Shown here: piece after piece, positions 1 through 11,611 of the stretch | How positions within the stretch are numbered: the stretch's first letter is position 1 | Layout: every line of letters starts with the position of its first letter | Source: Lineus longissimus | Lineage: Eukaryota > Nemertea > Pilidiophora > Heteronemertea > Lineidae | Assembly: GCF_910592395.1 (NCBI RefSeq) | Contig: NC_088309.1 | Location: forward strand, 21,640,599-21,704,598 | Direction of reading: 5' to 3' | DNA length: 64,000 nucleotides | The notes under the pieces: model-generated | Databases searched by the model: none | What the model saw: the letters and a program-made list of their open reading frames with translations, nothing else | Told to the model about the DNA's origin: nothing | Made by a program: the position numbers and the translations under genes

Positions 1-699
1 CAAAAACAAAAAAGTTTGGAATATGAAAAAGGATATGGTGTCAGGGGTGAACAAAGGATTCTATTCTCTGAGATGATTTGACGGTCAGTCTACATACCGT
101 AATCCGTCAGAATACCAGGGCCGGGAAAGATTTCGACTGCTACACCGGCTGCGCAGACGAGCCTGAGAATTCTTCGTAAGCTGCCGTATAGCAGACGACG
201 TATCTTCCTCACGCCGTCAATAGACAAGGCACACAATATAATGTTAGAAGACACAAGTATACCTCGAGATCCCACAACCGACTACAATACATTCTCCGGG
301 CGACTTACCTGGGTAAACTTGATCTCTGGGTCTGTGATTGGGACTGCACTTGTCATTTTGTCCGTGTGTGGGAAGCCGATATTCTGTCAACTCAACTGGA
401 AGGATAGACTACTACCGCGTGTTGCCTATTTTCTGGTGTTTTCCTAGGCCCGATTTCTAGCATGTGATTCCACTTTAGCCTATCGCTGATCAATAGCCTA
501 TCATCCAAAAAGCCTATATGAATCAATAACGAGGTCGGCAGAAGTCAGAACAAAACTCGAATTGAAACCTCGAATTGAAATATCGGGTTACGATAACGGT
601 TCAACGTCTGCCGAGTCGTCTGCTTGGCACAAGAGAACACTGACAATGCCACCCCTGAACCCATCCGCAACTATATACCAAGGTGAGACACCGGGCGTT

Positions 700-1010
700 T
701 TATATAGATTGGCTGCATGGTCTGTCTGTCTTTGCGGGAATCGTGGAAACGGGTTGAGTATAAAGTTGGTGTTCACATTCAAGGCTGTGAACGGCCTGGC
801 GCCTCTGTACATTAATGAGCTCATTTGTCCATGCACTCCCGCCCGATCACATCGTTCTGAGGCACAGCATCTTCTCATTGAGCGTTCCTTCAGGCTGGTA
901 ACATTTGAGGCAAGGGCATTCTCAGTGCATGCACCCAGACCACTCGGTTTCGCGTTTGACTTGAGACGATACCTTGATCAGTTTCCCTAAAATACATGGG
1001 ATCTCAAAAA
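700..1010 (+). mobile_element. Decayed non-LTR retrotransposon (LINE) reverse transcriptase tail
   Basis: The plus-strand frame over about 760-990 reads FKAVNGLAPLYINELI, then a serine/arginine-rich stretch, RSFRLVTFEARAFSVHAPR and a final LR. This is the block found at the C-terminal end of Jockey/CR1/Rex-like LINE polymerases: F+ALHGLAP.YL.EL, then R.R....G.RAFSV.APR.WN.LP..LR. The expected W-N-x-L-P is altered, and no catalytic reverse-transcriptase core lies upstream in the window, so this is a 5'-truncated, mutated copy. The family was recognised from memory of the motif. The exact clade cannot be assigned. Confidence 0.6.
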
Positions 1011-1395
1011 GCTTGGCTTGGTATGAAGCAGCGGTTTGGGTATGAATGGATAATGAAGGAAGCAAAAAGCACTTATCAATAAAATACACATCTATTTCCA
1101 TTTCCTCACAGTATCAAGAATTATACATGTATGTACAACTAGACCTACAACCTATACTCTCAGGTATAACAATTTGATAAAGATACTAGCGGCCTATTAG
1201 TTATCATGGCCTGTGCGAAAAACAGGTAAGCAACTGGTTAAAATTTCTTTTGGTTCTCCTTCTGTATAGTGTCTTAAGTAACATTAACCGCATGAACCAC
1301 TTGGCTTGGTACAAAATGGAAGCACTCACGAAGTAGTCAATGTTTAGCCGGTTTGAGGTGTTTTAGAATATAAATTTGTTATCTCACTGCTGGTA

Positions 1396-1550
1396 TTGGT
1401 TGTGGCACCGAGCACCGCTCGGGTGGAGCTGTCACTTCGCCCGAAACCTTGGCGAGGCCCATCGATTTTTGCCTATGCACTTTAGCTCCATCCCCCAGAT
1501 GTTTGGTGAGACAACCAATACTTCCAGTTCGGTATCAATGTCCAAACATT
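1396..1550 (-). pseudogene. Degenerate copy of an unrecognised coding-like repeat
   Basis: On the minus strand this stretch resembles 11151-11300 over about 135 bases. Both contain a peptide segment G-x-I-G-C-L-T-K-H followed by G-A and, further on, T-A-x-P. This copy has a 2-base length difference just before the shared segment, which breaks the frame relative to the other copy. I do not recognise the protein. It may be a dispersed gene fragment or part of a transposable element. Confidence 0.4.
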
Positions 1551-3454
1551 GAGGGACAAAAATGTATTATTGCTGTCCGTCACTGGAAGAATTTATAAAG
1601 ACTGTTTGTGTATTCCGTGGATCGCACTTCTCTGGTCCGTTTCCCAAAGTATCAGGGATCATGGGCAGATGTTCTGGCCTGAAACAGGCATCTCAGTCTC
1701 CGTTTATGGTGAACCTATAGTTTCGGTTTATCCAAACTGATCGCCGTGCTTCCTTGGTCGTCTATGGTTGTCAAGGGTTGCCCCTAAAATAGAGTCAAAC
1801 TATAGTGTTAAAAGCAAATTTCTAGAGGATTACATTGTACAATGCCCTTTCCCTCTGACACGACTGATGCATCATCAAGTCATGAATGGAACCTATAGCT
1901 AACTGATCTATGCCGGACGATAAGGCACCTTTTTCTCGGGCGGTGAAAATGTAAAAAGTAAAAGGCTTTAATCGCAGGTCATGCGAAATCCCCTTTAAAC
2001 GGAGACTTCCAAAATGATAGTCTACTGTAACATACTATATGTTGGAAACACATGTACAAATGACATTCAAGAAACACGATAAACGACTAAAAGGGTTAGT
2101 TTGAAAATACTATAGCAGGTAGAAATAATTTGATTTGGCAAAAGACAGGCCCAGCAACTTAACTATATGTATTACAAGAAGCTTCCACCTTTGAACGGTT
2201 ATCATTTGTGTTTATCCGGGTGTCGGGTAAGTTTTAAACGATAGAATTAACGCCCCTGTGTGAAAGATCCGAAGAATTTACCAATGAAATGGTGAAATAA
2301 TATTAGACTAACTCTCTTTCCCTGGACTTATATAAGGCAGCTGAGGTTCTGGAATCATCCTCATAAAGTATGCATCCGGTACGCAAGAATGATTAGCCAG
2401 GTACTTTTCGTCAAACAAGGCCACGAGACATGCCTCTGCGACCAGTGTCTTCAAAATCGAAAGACAGTGGTAGGCAAGAGATGAATAAATTGCCTCAGCA
2501 ATTACCTTATAAAAGTGAAAAGAGATTATACGGTAGGCAAGTTTCGCAACCCTTATGAAGAGCGTCTTGACCCTCTGATCAATGTACATTGTACATGGGC
2601 GGAGGCTACGGAGGCAATACCGCTGGAAGTTCAGTATGCATGAAGAGCTACGAGCGATGACGTATAGAAGTACATGTATGTAACGGTACTTTTTCTAAGA
2701 CTTTTTGAAAAATGTGACCCATATTCCTCGCACAGCTATAGAAGATGATATACGAGTGTCGCTTGAAGGAATTAGCACTTGACTTAATGACACGAAGGCC
2801 TTTCATAGTTTGTAGTTCGCCGTTGGAAGAGCATATGGGTTGCAAAAACTGCTTATTACTGTGAATACAGACACACATATAAAAGAGAAAACGTTGACAC
2901 ATCCAGAAAAAGAGACTGACAAACAGTGAGGAGAGTACGTACTTCACACAAAAAACGTCTTCCACTGATGATGAGTTGTTCTGTGTGAGAAATAATTCAC
3001 CGACGCTGAGTAGGATAAATTTCATTGATTTTCCAAGATATCAATTTAATGGCATGCACGTATTAAGAAATAATAGAGACTTCCGGCAAGTTCCAAATTC
3101 ACGCCTGCATTCAGCGTATCGTTGTTATGGTGCTTTCACATCTTGCACTAACCTGACTGGTAATGAAAAATTCGTGGTACAATTATCATAGCCAGGGTAG
3201 GCTACATTTATAGCCTCAATACTGAGCAGAAAACGGTTGGTATAGTGTTAAATCAATGTACACAGAAGCTATGATAATGCACGGGGGCTCAGTATATACT
3301 GCACCACTTTACCCTAGCCGTTTTTGTCGGCAGTATATTAGACATATTGTCCAAGACGTATTTTGTATTTGATGCTAACTTTAAGGAAAGCTGATGTCAG
3401 GTTGTGTTTGTTAACCATGAATCTTGGAAGGGACTTCCCTGCTGAATATGATTT

Positions 3455-6400
3455 TTATACAAAGAAGAACTGATTATTGCTGCCTGGTGGTGACGTATCA
3501 TACATTTGATGTGGTGGTTGATGGTTCGGGCTTGGCCTCTGCCGCGGGATTGATGCACTCTTGCTAAGACTTTTGGTCAACGCGCCCATTTCCATGTAAT
3601 ATTTTTCACCAGTTTGGTCGGAGTCTTCGGCACCCTCACCTGTGAGAGAGAATTGGAACGAATAAGCATTGAGGCAAAACTGCCGCCCATCGAAATCCAA
3701 TACATCCCGAATGTAAGTACATGTACAATGTACCAATTGCTCATGTTGCGAGTAGTGTTTCTTTTAGTCCCGAAAATACATACTATTTGACATTATCAAA
3801 TATGACATACGGTGTCAATATTTGGGACGATGACCTTGGCAACTGACCTTGAAAATGGTCAGCTCATCAAAATCCGTTGGAGAAGAAGGAGAAGCAGAAG
3901 ACAGCGACGATGGCAAAGAAGGCGACTAAAAAACAAAGTAGACGGCCATACTGTCTATATATACCTACCCTGCCGTAAGTTGTCAGGAAGAGTGTAGATA
4001 TCTTCCTCATCAGGAGGAGATCTGGCTGTTGGGGAGGAAGCTGTAAGAGAGAAAATGTGTGCATGATAAGTGGCCAAGTGGACCATGGACTACTCTTTCG
4101 TACGATGATTACTTCAACGGATCAATATGTTATGTTTTCTCTTAATCTGTCATGGAAAGTCGGCGAAGTTGCTGCATTCACAGTGCCTTTGTGTCAAGTT
4201 TTTGTCGAACTCGGTGCAGATTCGAAGTTCTCAAAGGAGCATTCACCATGCTTTTTAGCGTTTAACGTAGCATCAGACAGACTGACTGAACCCAGAAGAA
4301 GAAGCGAATAGCATCAGTCTGGAATGGTACCATTGGGAATGAATCGAGGTGTTTCTGTCATCCACTATAAACCACATACATGTACCTTGATATGGATTTA
4401 AGACTCTGTCATATTCGACTTCCGGCAGACCGATCAAACTTCTGTCATTCGTTGACATCGGCCGGGAGTCAGAACCCGCGCCGCGGGATTGTGTAAAGAA
4501 ATTCATGACTTCCGTCAGACAGGCCATCGGTTCATGCTATTTTACAGGAACAAAAATAAATTGATTTAAGATTTTAAATACCTTTGCAAAAAAATTTCCT
4601 ATTTCGGATGGATTTTCCATGATGTCATCACTTTCATTATCACGACGAATGCTATATCCTATACCATTATTTCAATCAATGATACGAATACAATAATAGT
4701 CATCATTATCGTCATTACCATTCCCATTATACCATCATAGTTGTCAAGCAAAGTTTCACTTGACCAGCCAGTAAGCTTCAAATCTATCACCGTTCATTTT
4801 TATAGTTAAAACCAACCTTAATATCTATTAGGTCAATCTTGAAGCCCTCAGCCACTCTTATGATTTCGAAATGTCGAATACTGCTGCCCCTGTGGGGAAG
4901 AAAGCAATCAATATATCATCATCATGACGAACACAAGGTCATCGATCATTGATCGCTAAAAGGTGTCAAACTCGTATTCTAAAATCGAGGATTCTGACCG
5001 GGCAGCAAAAACACAATGTTTCCCTTGGCCAAGTCACTGTTACTGCTAAAATGCTACCTACGTCTTGCTGTTAAACCTCAGATTCCTTTTACCAACAGAA
5101 CCGCACAAACGGCATGCGATTTAAATCGCTTCTAGCTGCGATTGTATATATATGCGCGACAAAAATATATCTTGTCTGCGGGTAACGGTCATCGCTGGAA
5201 TTGGTACTGTGCTCTGTGATCACTGATTTTTGACGTAATAGGTATACCTGCGAAGACCACCACAGCCATCATCATCGCACGCGATTTAAATCGCCTATCA
5301 ATTATGGCCCAATCAAAGTGGGACGAAATAGTGAAAATGACAGGCTCATGAAGTGTTGTCGCACCTTTGTGTCTCCTCCCTGGTGTCGATGACGTAACTG
5401 CCACTTTGCCGATAGGTGGTGCTTTCTCTCATCATGGTATTACCATATCTCTTGCCCAACGTCAGTATCATTTCAGCGCTATCTCGGGTACAGTTTTCGA
5501 AGAACCAGCTTGAAACATTACAAAATGAAAACACTGTTATCTCGCTTCTCGGATCCCGAGGACCATATAATAGCCCTGAAGTTTGTGTGCAGGGCCGCTC
5601 CGTTTTGTGATAGTCGCCTAATGACAACTTTGATTCGCCTGAACTTACAAAAAGTTTTCACATTGATAAACTGTGTGTATACTTGCACAGGAATAATGTT
5701 AAATGTAACTATAAGGCTGAAATAATGAAGTCATATCATAAACTTACGATGGTACATTATGGCAGTTCCCTTTATTCGTGTAAAACCTGTGGAACTAAAA
5801 AAAAATAAAAATATTATCTGTGACAAGCGATTTCAGTCAAGGTATACACAGATTAGCAAGGATGGTCAGTAAGCTGGTAAGGAGTCGGACGTTGATTGAT
5901 AATTCGGGAACATCGTGTTGAAAGCAGTCAATATTATTGAAAGCATATAATTTTTTTAATTGTGGTTATTTCATGCTACTTACCATGAATGGACCATCCG
6001 TACGGTCGGGTTCATTGTGCGATGTTGTCCCTGTGCTGGACCGCCTGCTAGAGTCATCCGACCCGGATGATATGCCAGAGAACTGCTGGCTCGAACACCT
6101 TGGGACGGATGGTAAGGGGCGGTTGAACAGAATCTCGGATTGTGTCGATGTTTTTCTTAGTCTCATTTTAGGCGTTCCCTCACCAGGTGCAGGAGGTGGG
6201 GAACAATCTGGCAAGTCAATCGGGGAGTGTATATCGGTCTTCGGGTGCAAAGGTGGGTTTGTCCAGATGTCAGACTCCGTGTTGGCTCGCTGGAATATCC
6301 GTGGTGGCGGCGGGGCTTCGAACCCGGGTATGCCTGGTGGTGGTAGGTTATCAGGTCGAATGCAGTCCTGCAGTGCTTCTTCAATCATTATCTTATCTGA

Positions 6401-9400
6401 GGGATGTAGGGTCACATTACCTGGGACTGTCCCCTAAAAAAGACGCAAGACACGCGGATTATTCATCAGACAAAAATGGTTCAAAAGTTTGGTTTCTATA
6501 TCAGCTAACTTCATCCTGGCTTCACCTCCCGACTGGTTTAGTTCCAAATACGGCCCCCTCCCTTCCCCTCGTTATGTGCGCTTCTCAGGGCCGGAGAAGC
6601 GAACATTAAGCCCTGATTTCCTCAGGATGGGGTTGATCAAACCCGGGAGTAAATTGCAGATTTTATTAGTGAAAAGTAGAGTGATTGGAAGTGCCTTACC
6701 TGAGAAAAGGCAGCTAAGAATGCATACCAAAGGTCTCGATCAGCTTTTGAAGTTGACTGAAATGAAAACAAAGACCTGATGCTCCGGTTTTGTTTCGGGT
6801 ATACTACATGTAGCCTACTATATATGTATATCAACATTTCTGCTGATGACTGGACTCAGGTATTGATGAAGGTAATACATATGTACACTGAGTTTGAAAG
6901 AATTATATTGTCCTTTCACTTCTAGATCACTTTAAGGGTCAGACATCAGCAGCAGGCAATCAGTCTGCTCATAGTACACTCTGGAGGCAGTGGACCGGCC
7001 TCACTCCCTCCCCTCAGGAAGACTTGGTTTAAGATGATGAATGTATTGTCGGGAGTCTACATCAGATTGAGTTACCATGTACAGTGAAACCTCGTCCCTT
7101 AGCGGACACCTCTCTCTTAAGGACAACCTCTCTATCAAGGACACTAGGTTCAGTCCCAAATGGTTGTTTTCATTCAATTTGACCTCTCTAATCAGGACAC
7201 CTCTCTATTAAGGACAGCGCTAGTCAGTCTCGAGGGTGTACTAACCTTAAAAGTGTTGTGTTTGAATGTGACGGGTGTTCCATCTGCAGGCTGTGTACTG
7301 ACTGTACTCAGCTCTATCTTGTAGCCGCCTTTATCCTTCCTCTTAACTGTGGTGAAGCGATCAAGAGACAAGCTCCCAATCGGCTGAGAAAATTCACGAA
7401 AGTGAGTTATCGATATTGCATTAAGTGATCATGTACGAAAGTAAATCGATTGCCATAATGGTGATTTTTTTGTAAATCGATTGCCATAGTGATTTTTTTG
7501 CAGTTTGATTCCATTATAAGCCGATCGGTAGTCCGTTGACATTTTGTCATTTAAAATTTTTGATAGAATTCGAAAAATGAAAAATGATGCGTTACTAGTG
7601 CATCATGGCCATTGCATCAATATTTTTTCAAGCTCTCTCAGATCGACCATTACGTACATTTTCATGCACAATGTAGCTAGATTATAGGCCGCATAGACGG
7701 GTTATTTAGAAAAACAGTAAAAAGTTAACGTTTTAGAAAATAATTATTATACTTGCATTTGTTGAATTTATTTCGCTCCTCGGGTAGATGTGTAATTTTC
7801 TTTTTCGAAGAACAATATAGAGGTAGTTGTATTTCTGAAGAGAAACAATATATATAAGCTATATATATCTACCGTATTATACTGTGTCTGTGCGAAAGGC
7901 ATACACCAACAGGTTAAAGGGGAGATATAGACAGGAGCAGGTGAGCTAAATGGCCATCTTCGGGTGACCATACACGTCCATATGAACTGATCCTGAGATA
8001 CAGGTTTTTGATACTTCTTTGAAATATCGAGAGGCGGAGTATATTTCAAAACACTGGTTATGTCAAGATGATATGAACTCCGCGCAAACGAACGATTTGT
8101 GTCGCTGCGATCTGCAATTACAATCGCTGCGCAGATGCCCGACAACCAACCTCTCGTCTGCGAGTAAAATACGTAAAGCTGGGTTTGTTATTGATCGACG
8201 GTCCCTTTGCGATCGATTCTTGTCGCAGGCACCTGTGATGACTACCTCATGGAGCGATTTCTAACGCGTGCGACTATGATCGCAAGAGTCGCAGCGACCT
8301 AAATTGCATATTTTGGGGCGCGCAACATGTAACCTGTATATGCTACTGGTGCTGCGGTAGAGTTATGTGATATCCCACTGCCGCAATCAGTCCTTCGCAA
8401 TGGTGCTTGGCCACCTGGCTGAATGTGTTGGCCATTTTTTAACATGATTATAAGGTATGACCTCAGAACATCCAGCGTTTCTATATAGCAATGATGTCCT
8501 CATTAGAAGTGAATATCACGATTTAAGGGAAATCCCCGCATTTTGTAGATTTAAGTGATTAAGCACAATCAAAGGTTCAAAAGAAGCGTGACACTCATAC
8601 TGAATGCCAAAATTTGCAAAGGCTTTGACTGAAATCATGACAGCGTTCATTTTTGTAAACATTTAGAGAAGGTTTGAGAAGACATGTGGAGGCCTATAAG
8701 GACTACAAATACGATATATGTATGAGGGGACCTATATAAGGTTGGCAAGTTTTATTATTGCACGCGGAACTATATAGGCCAGTGTTTGGTTTGTTAGCAA
8801 AGAGACGAAAATGTAGGCCAAAACGTTATCACAATATTCCACGTACATAATACATGTCATCAAGAATTGATAAAGACTATTTTTACCAAAGATAGCCCGT
8901 CTCAAAACCAATGACATTGTATTTACTAAGTAAAAAAGAACAGTATTGTATTTGCTAACTATCACATCCCCTCTCCCTACGATATGTATAGTGTTATCAA
9001 TTTCCGATTTTACGAACAGACTCGTGCTATTGCCGCTCTTTTTCTGAGCGAGTTTTTATTAATCATGTATGTACTGGAAATGATGAGTTTGGCCCTTTTG
9101 CAAAACGCGCTTCAGAGTTATTATCTGATCGAACTTTACTACAGATTTTTTTTCGTATACGATCTCTAATTTCCGTTCCTGTCCCCGTCAGTCAGAAAAT
9201 AATGCACTTTCTGTGGATTTGAAGGCATTAGTTCACCCGCCGCGCCCACTCTAGCCGTTACGGCAAAAAAGATAAGGCAACTATAAACCAGCCCAGCTAA
9301 TTAGCTATACTCGGTAGGGGCGTATATACGACTAGCTTTTGGTCGGGGGGGGGGGGGCAAAAGGCTCTCGGCGGGGGGAGGGGGAGGGGGTGCAAAATTA

Positions 9401-9589
9401 CACTGAATATTTTCGGCCCGCACGATTTTGTCTTTGTTCCCCTCGGCCCTCCGCCAGCTATTAGGCCCATGGTCGGTCATCAAGTCAGTGTGTGCTCACC
9501 TCTTTGCTTCCTCCCGATCCCCCTGCCCTGTGCTCCAACCAGCCTTGGTAATAATCCACCTTGTTCTTGGTTTCTTGCTCTCCAGCCAT
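3455..9589 (-). CDS. STAP1/2-like signal-transducing adaptor (PH + SH2), one PH exon unresolved
   Basis: Exons (minus strand, transcript order): 9500-9589 (start ATG at 9589), an unplaced gap, 7246-7383, 6700-6756, 5984-6433, 5748-5794, 5365-5508, 4817-4889, 4386-4536, 3969-4040, 3455-3639 (stop). All junctions from 7383 to the stop keep phase. Exon 1 begins a PH domain (VDYYQGWLEHR). The PH end reads STSKADRDLWYAFLAAF. The SH2 domain starts at WFFENCTRDSAEMIL and keeps the phosphotyrosine-binding Arg in MMRES, then SIRHFEIIRVAEGFKI. The tail has tyrosine motifs DIYTLP and KYYMEM, the latter a YxxM type that can bind PI3-kinase. STAP1/2 link tyrosine-kinase signalling to downstream partners. 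A Pro/Ser-rich insert of over 100 residues separates PH and SH2. SH2B-type adaptors are the main alternative, but the SH2 sequence looks most like STAP. The PH exon(s) between 7384 and 9499 were not found. Confidence 0.75.
7082..7243 (+). mobile_element. Short pogo/Tigger-like MITE copy (intronic)
   Basis: The element opens with ACAGTGAAACCTC and contains several variants of a GGACACCTCTCTATTAAGGACA word. It closes near GGTGTACTA. A related copy lies in opposite orientation at 12726-12907. The opening CAGTGRAACCTC and the repeated cct/aagg words resemble terminal sequences of pogo/Tigger DNA transposons, but no transposase is present. It sits in an intron of the STAP-like gene, next to the exon ending at 7246. 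Confidence 0.55.
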
Positions 9590-11458
9590 TTCCTTAGATT
9601 ACATATTCTATCAGTAAGAACAGAAAAAAAAACGACCAGGAAGTGGCAAGATTTCGAAACATGTTGTCTTTGGTTATTGGTGGGTTTTGAGGTTTGTATT
9701 ATAGGCCTACTATAACCTGTAGGTAGTGGCTGAACAACTTAAGGCACTCATTCGGGTGCAGTGACCCATTTTATAGCTGGCTGTTCCATTCAGAGGTGGT
9801 GTACTGTCATGACCGTGGTGACGCCTGAGCGAAATATTTCTCTAACTCGGATTGATCATGATGCCCAGCCGATGACAGGCGATGACAAAGTGGTTTGAAA
9901 TCACGTGACATGACGTCATCACGTTATCCTCTCTTGAAAAACTCGTGAAGAATTATAACAGTTACTCATCAAGTTTAATAACGAATTAGAAAATTTCCAT
10001 TTGTGAGCGTACTTTCAAATGCCAAGTTTAAGCGAATTCGCGTGCTTAATAACTGCACTGTAATACGGGACTAATATTTGTCATCTTTGCCCGGTTTGTA
10101 AAGACTGGTGGTGAATTCAGATTTTACAATGGTGAATCTGAAATCTTTTTCGTATGGGATGTGCAGTACGAAACAGTGTTGAAGAACAGTCATTGGCTAA
10201 GAGATAATATAAGGTCTTATTCGGTCTATCAACAATCACTGTATTCATTGAGAACGTGTTTCAATCGCTGCATTCTCTCCAAAAACCTTTCTTAGCACAT
10301 GACATCCGAATGTGAGGACAATCTGATCGAATATGTTAGACTCTGAATATATTGGAATGTGTCTCAATCACATCCTTATAATCACAGACACCCACGCATT
10401 TTATCCAGGCTTTATTCGGACTCAACAGCTGATTTAGGTCAGGTTTAGAGCAAGGCAATCCAGGTCGTATTAAAATATACAGATCACATCTGGTTCAGAT
10501 TGTTCCCTGAATGATGTCACATTTTGACAAGACAACATGGAAAATGTCAGTCTGACCAAAAGGAGGACAGTTTTGGAGCTGTTATTCTAAAGACATAGTA
10601 ACACCCAGGTCATGAGGAAATGTGGAAACTTTCAGCCAAGACATTTATTACAAATTATCAAAGTCAATGTCACAACCAGCTTTAGCACTAAGGAGCGGAA
10701 GTGTCACAACCAAGTGTCACAACCAAGTGTCATTTCAGATGTAGAGTCACAACCATTAGGGCTTGAGAGACTGAACACAGAGAAACTGTGCAAAGGATTA
10801 AGATAACCAAGAAATATTCAATATCGGAATTTGTATTTCATATTATTACAATTTTCATCACAGCAAAACAGAGCTCTTATTTATAATATCATGATTACAA
10901 TTAACATTATATTCACATACATGTACATACAAATCTAATAGAATACTACACATCCAAAGATTCTACATAGGAGTATCATTCTGAATGGAAGAAGTTGATA
11001 TCTAACTTTCAATAATTCCATTTACACTACACTGTTCTTAGTCTGTTGACTGCATGGCACAGAATGGACTTCAAAGACTATCATGATCAACACTTAAACA
11101 TCCTCCTCAATCAAGTCACCCTGGAGAATCAGTTCCCCAACTGTCTCACCAAACACACCTCTTGGGGCGAGCTGTCATTTTGTCCCAAGCTTTGGCCGCT
11201 GCCTTGATTTTAGCATACAATTCAGCTCCACTCTTGTAGTGTTTGGTCAGACAACCGATTCCTCCAGCTGTATCAATTTCGTACCCTAGGAATGACTTTT
11301 GACAGTCCTCTGCATACAATCTGGCATAACGTTTGTCTCAGTAATCGTGTCCATGACAAAATGACAATGTGACAACAGTGCAAAGATAAATCCCATGCAG
11401 CTCTTATGTACCTCATTGCACAAGTGTTTTAATTTCTCAGCCAGCACATTTTTTATTT
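9590..11458. other. Intergenic region between the STAP-like gene and ACAD10
   Basis: The stretch lies between the start of the minus-strand adaptor gene and the most distal ACAD10 stop codon. It contains a small local repeat of GTGTCACAACCAA near 10700-10735 and the coding-like repeat at 11151-11345. The part next to 11458 probably includes ACAD10 3' untranslated sequence. No other coding exon could be supported on either strand. Confidence 0.5.
11151..11345 (-). other. Unrecognised coding-like segment, possible gene fragment or exon
   Basis: The minus-strand frame is open for about 60 codons, ending in a stop near 11151. It includes ARLYAEDCQKSFLGYEIDT, GGIGCLTKHYKSGAELYAK and KAWDKMTARPKRCVW. 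The composition is protein-like and a diverged copy exists at 1396-1550. I do not recognise the family. It lies just downstream of the ACAD10 stop on the same strand, so it could be part of the 3' UTR, the last exon of another gene, or a dispersed repeat. No splice border was confidently assigned. Confidence 0.35.
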
Positions 11459-11611
11459 CTATAATTTTGCCTTCTGATTCTTCCTGAATTCCATTTTTGC
11501 TATACTTTGTAGGTGGACTTCATCGGGGCCATCAGCAATCCGTATTACTCGCGCCCAGGCAAACATTGCCCCAAATGGGAAGTCAGAAGACAGTCCAGCA
11601 CCCCCGTGTGC
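11459..11611 (-). CDS. ACAD10: ACAD10 alternative terminal exon, distal copy
   Basis: This 153-base coding exon starts after TTTTCAG and encodes [20 protein letters not shown], then [20 protein letters not shown] and a short Lys-rich tail to TAG. It has the same length and phase as 11980-12132 and encodes the same C-terminal helix of the dehydrogenase domain. Its first half ([14 protein letters not shown]) is closer to the human ACAD10 C-terminus (FFTWARALRFADG). An AATAAA on the minus strand (11452-11457) lies immediately after the stop codon. Confidence 0.8.
   Translation of the reverse strand, partial: AHGGAGLSSDFPFGAMFAWARVIRIADGPDEVHLQSIAKMEFRKNQKAKL

Larger units (their letters stand above)
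1..3454. other. Gene-poor left flank
   Basis: I see no convincing protein-coding gene here apart from a retrotransposon remnant near 720-1010 and a degenerate coding-like repeat near 1396-1550. Several open frames of 60-125 codons exist on both strands, but they have no recognisable family signature. The right part probably includes the 3' untranslated region of the minus-strand adaptor gene that ends at 3455. Confidence 0.6.

Noticed and set aside
2308-3025. Two minus-strand open frames of 93 and 125 codons
   Set aside because: No family signature, no paired splice sites that make sense, Cys/Phe-rich low-quality composition. Probably chance frames in intergenic DNA.
3812-3997. Plus-strand open frame rich in Arg (RRRRSRRQRRWQRRR)
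   Set aside because: It lies antisense, next to and partly over an exon of the STAP-like gene, and arises from a purine-rich GAAGAAGGAGAAG tract.
6187-6609. Plus-strand open frames over 5937-6609
   Set aside because: They are antisense shadows of the 150-codon exon of the STAP-like gene, which keeps phase with its neighbours.
7768-8145. Minus-strand frame considered as the missing PH exon (SILFFEKK)
   Set aside because: The acceptor and donor can be drawn, but the phase does not connect the exon ending at 9500 with the one starting at 7383, and the residues do not match the PH core convincingly.
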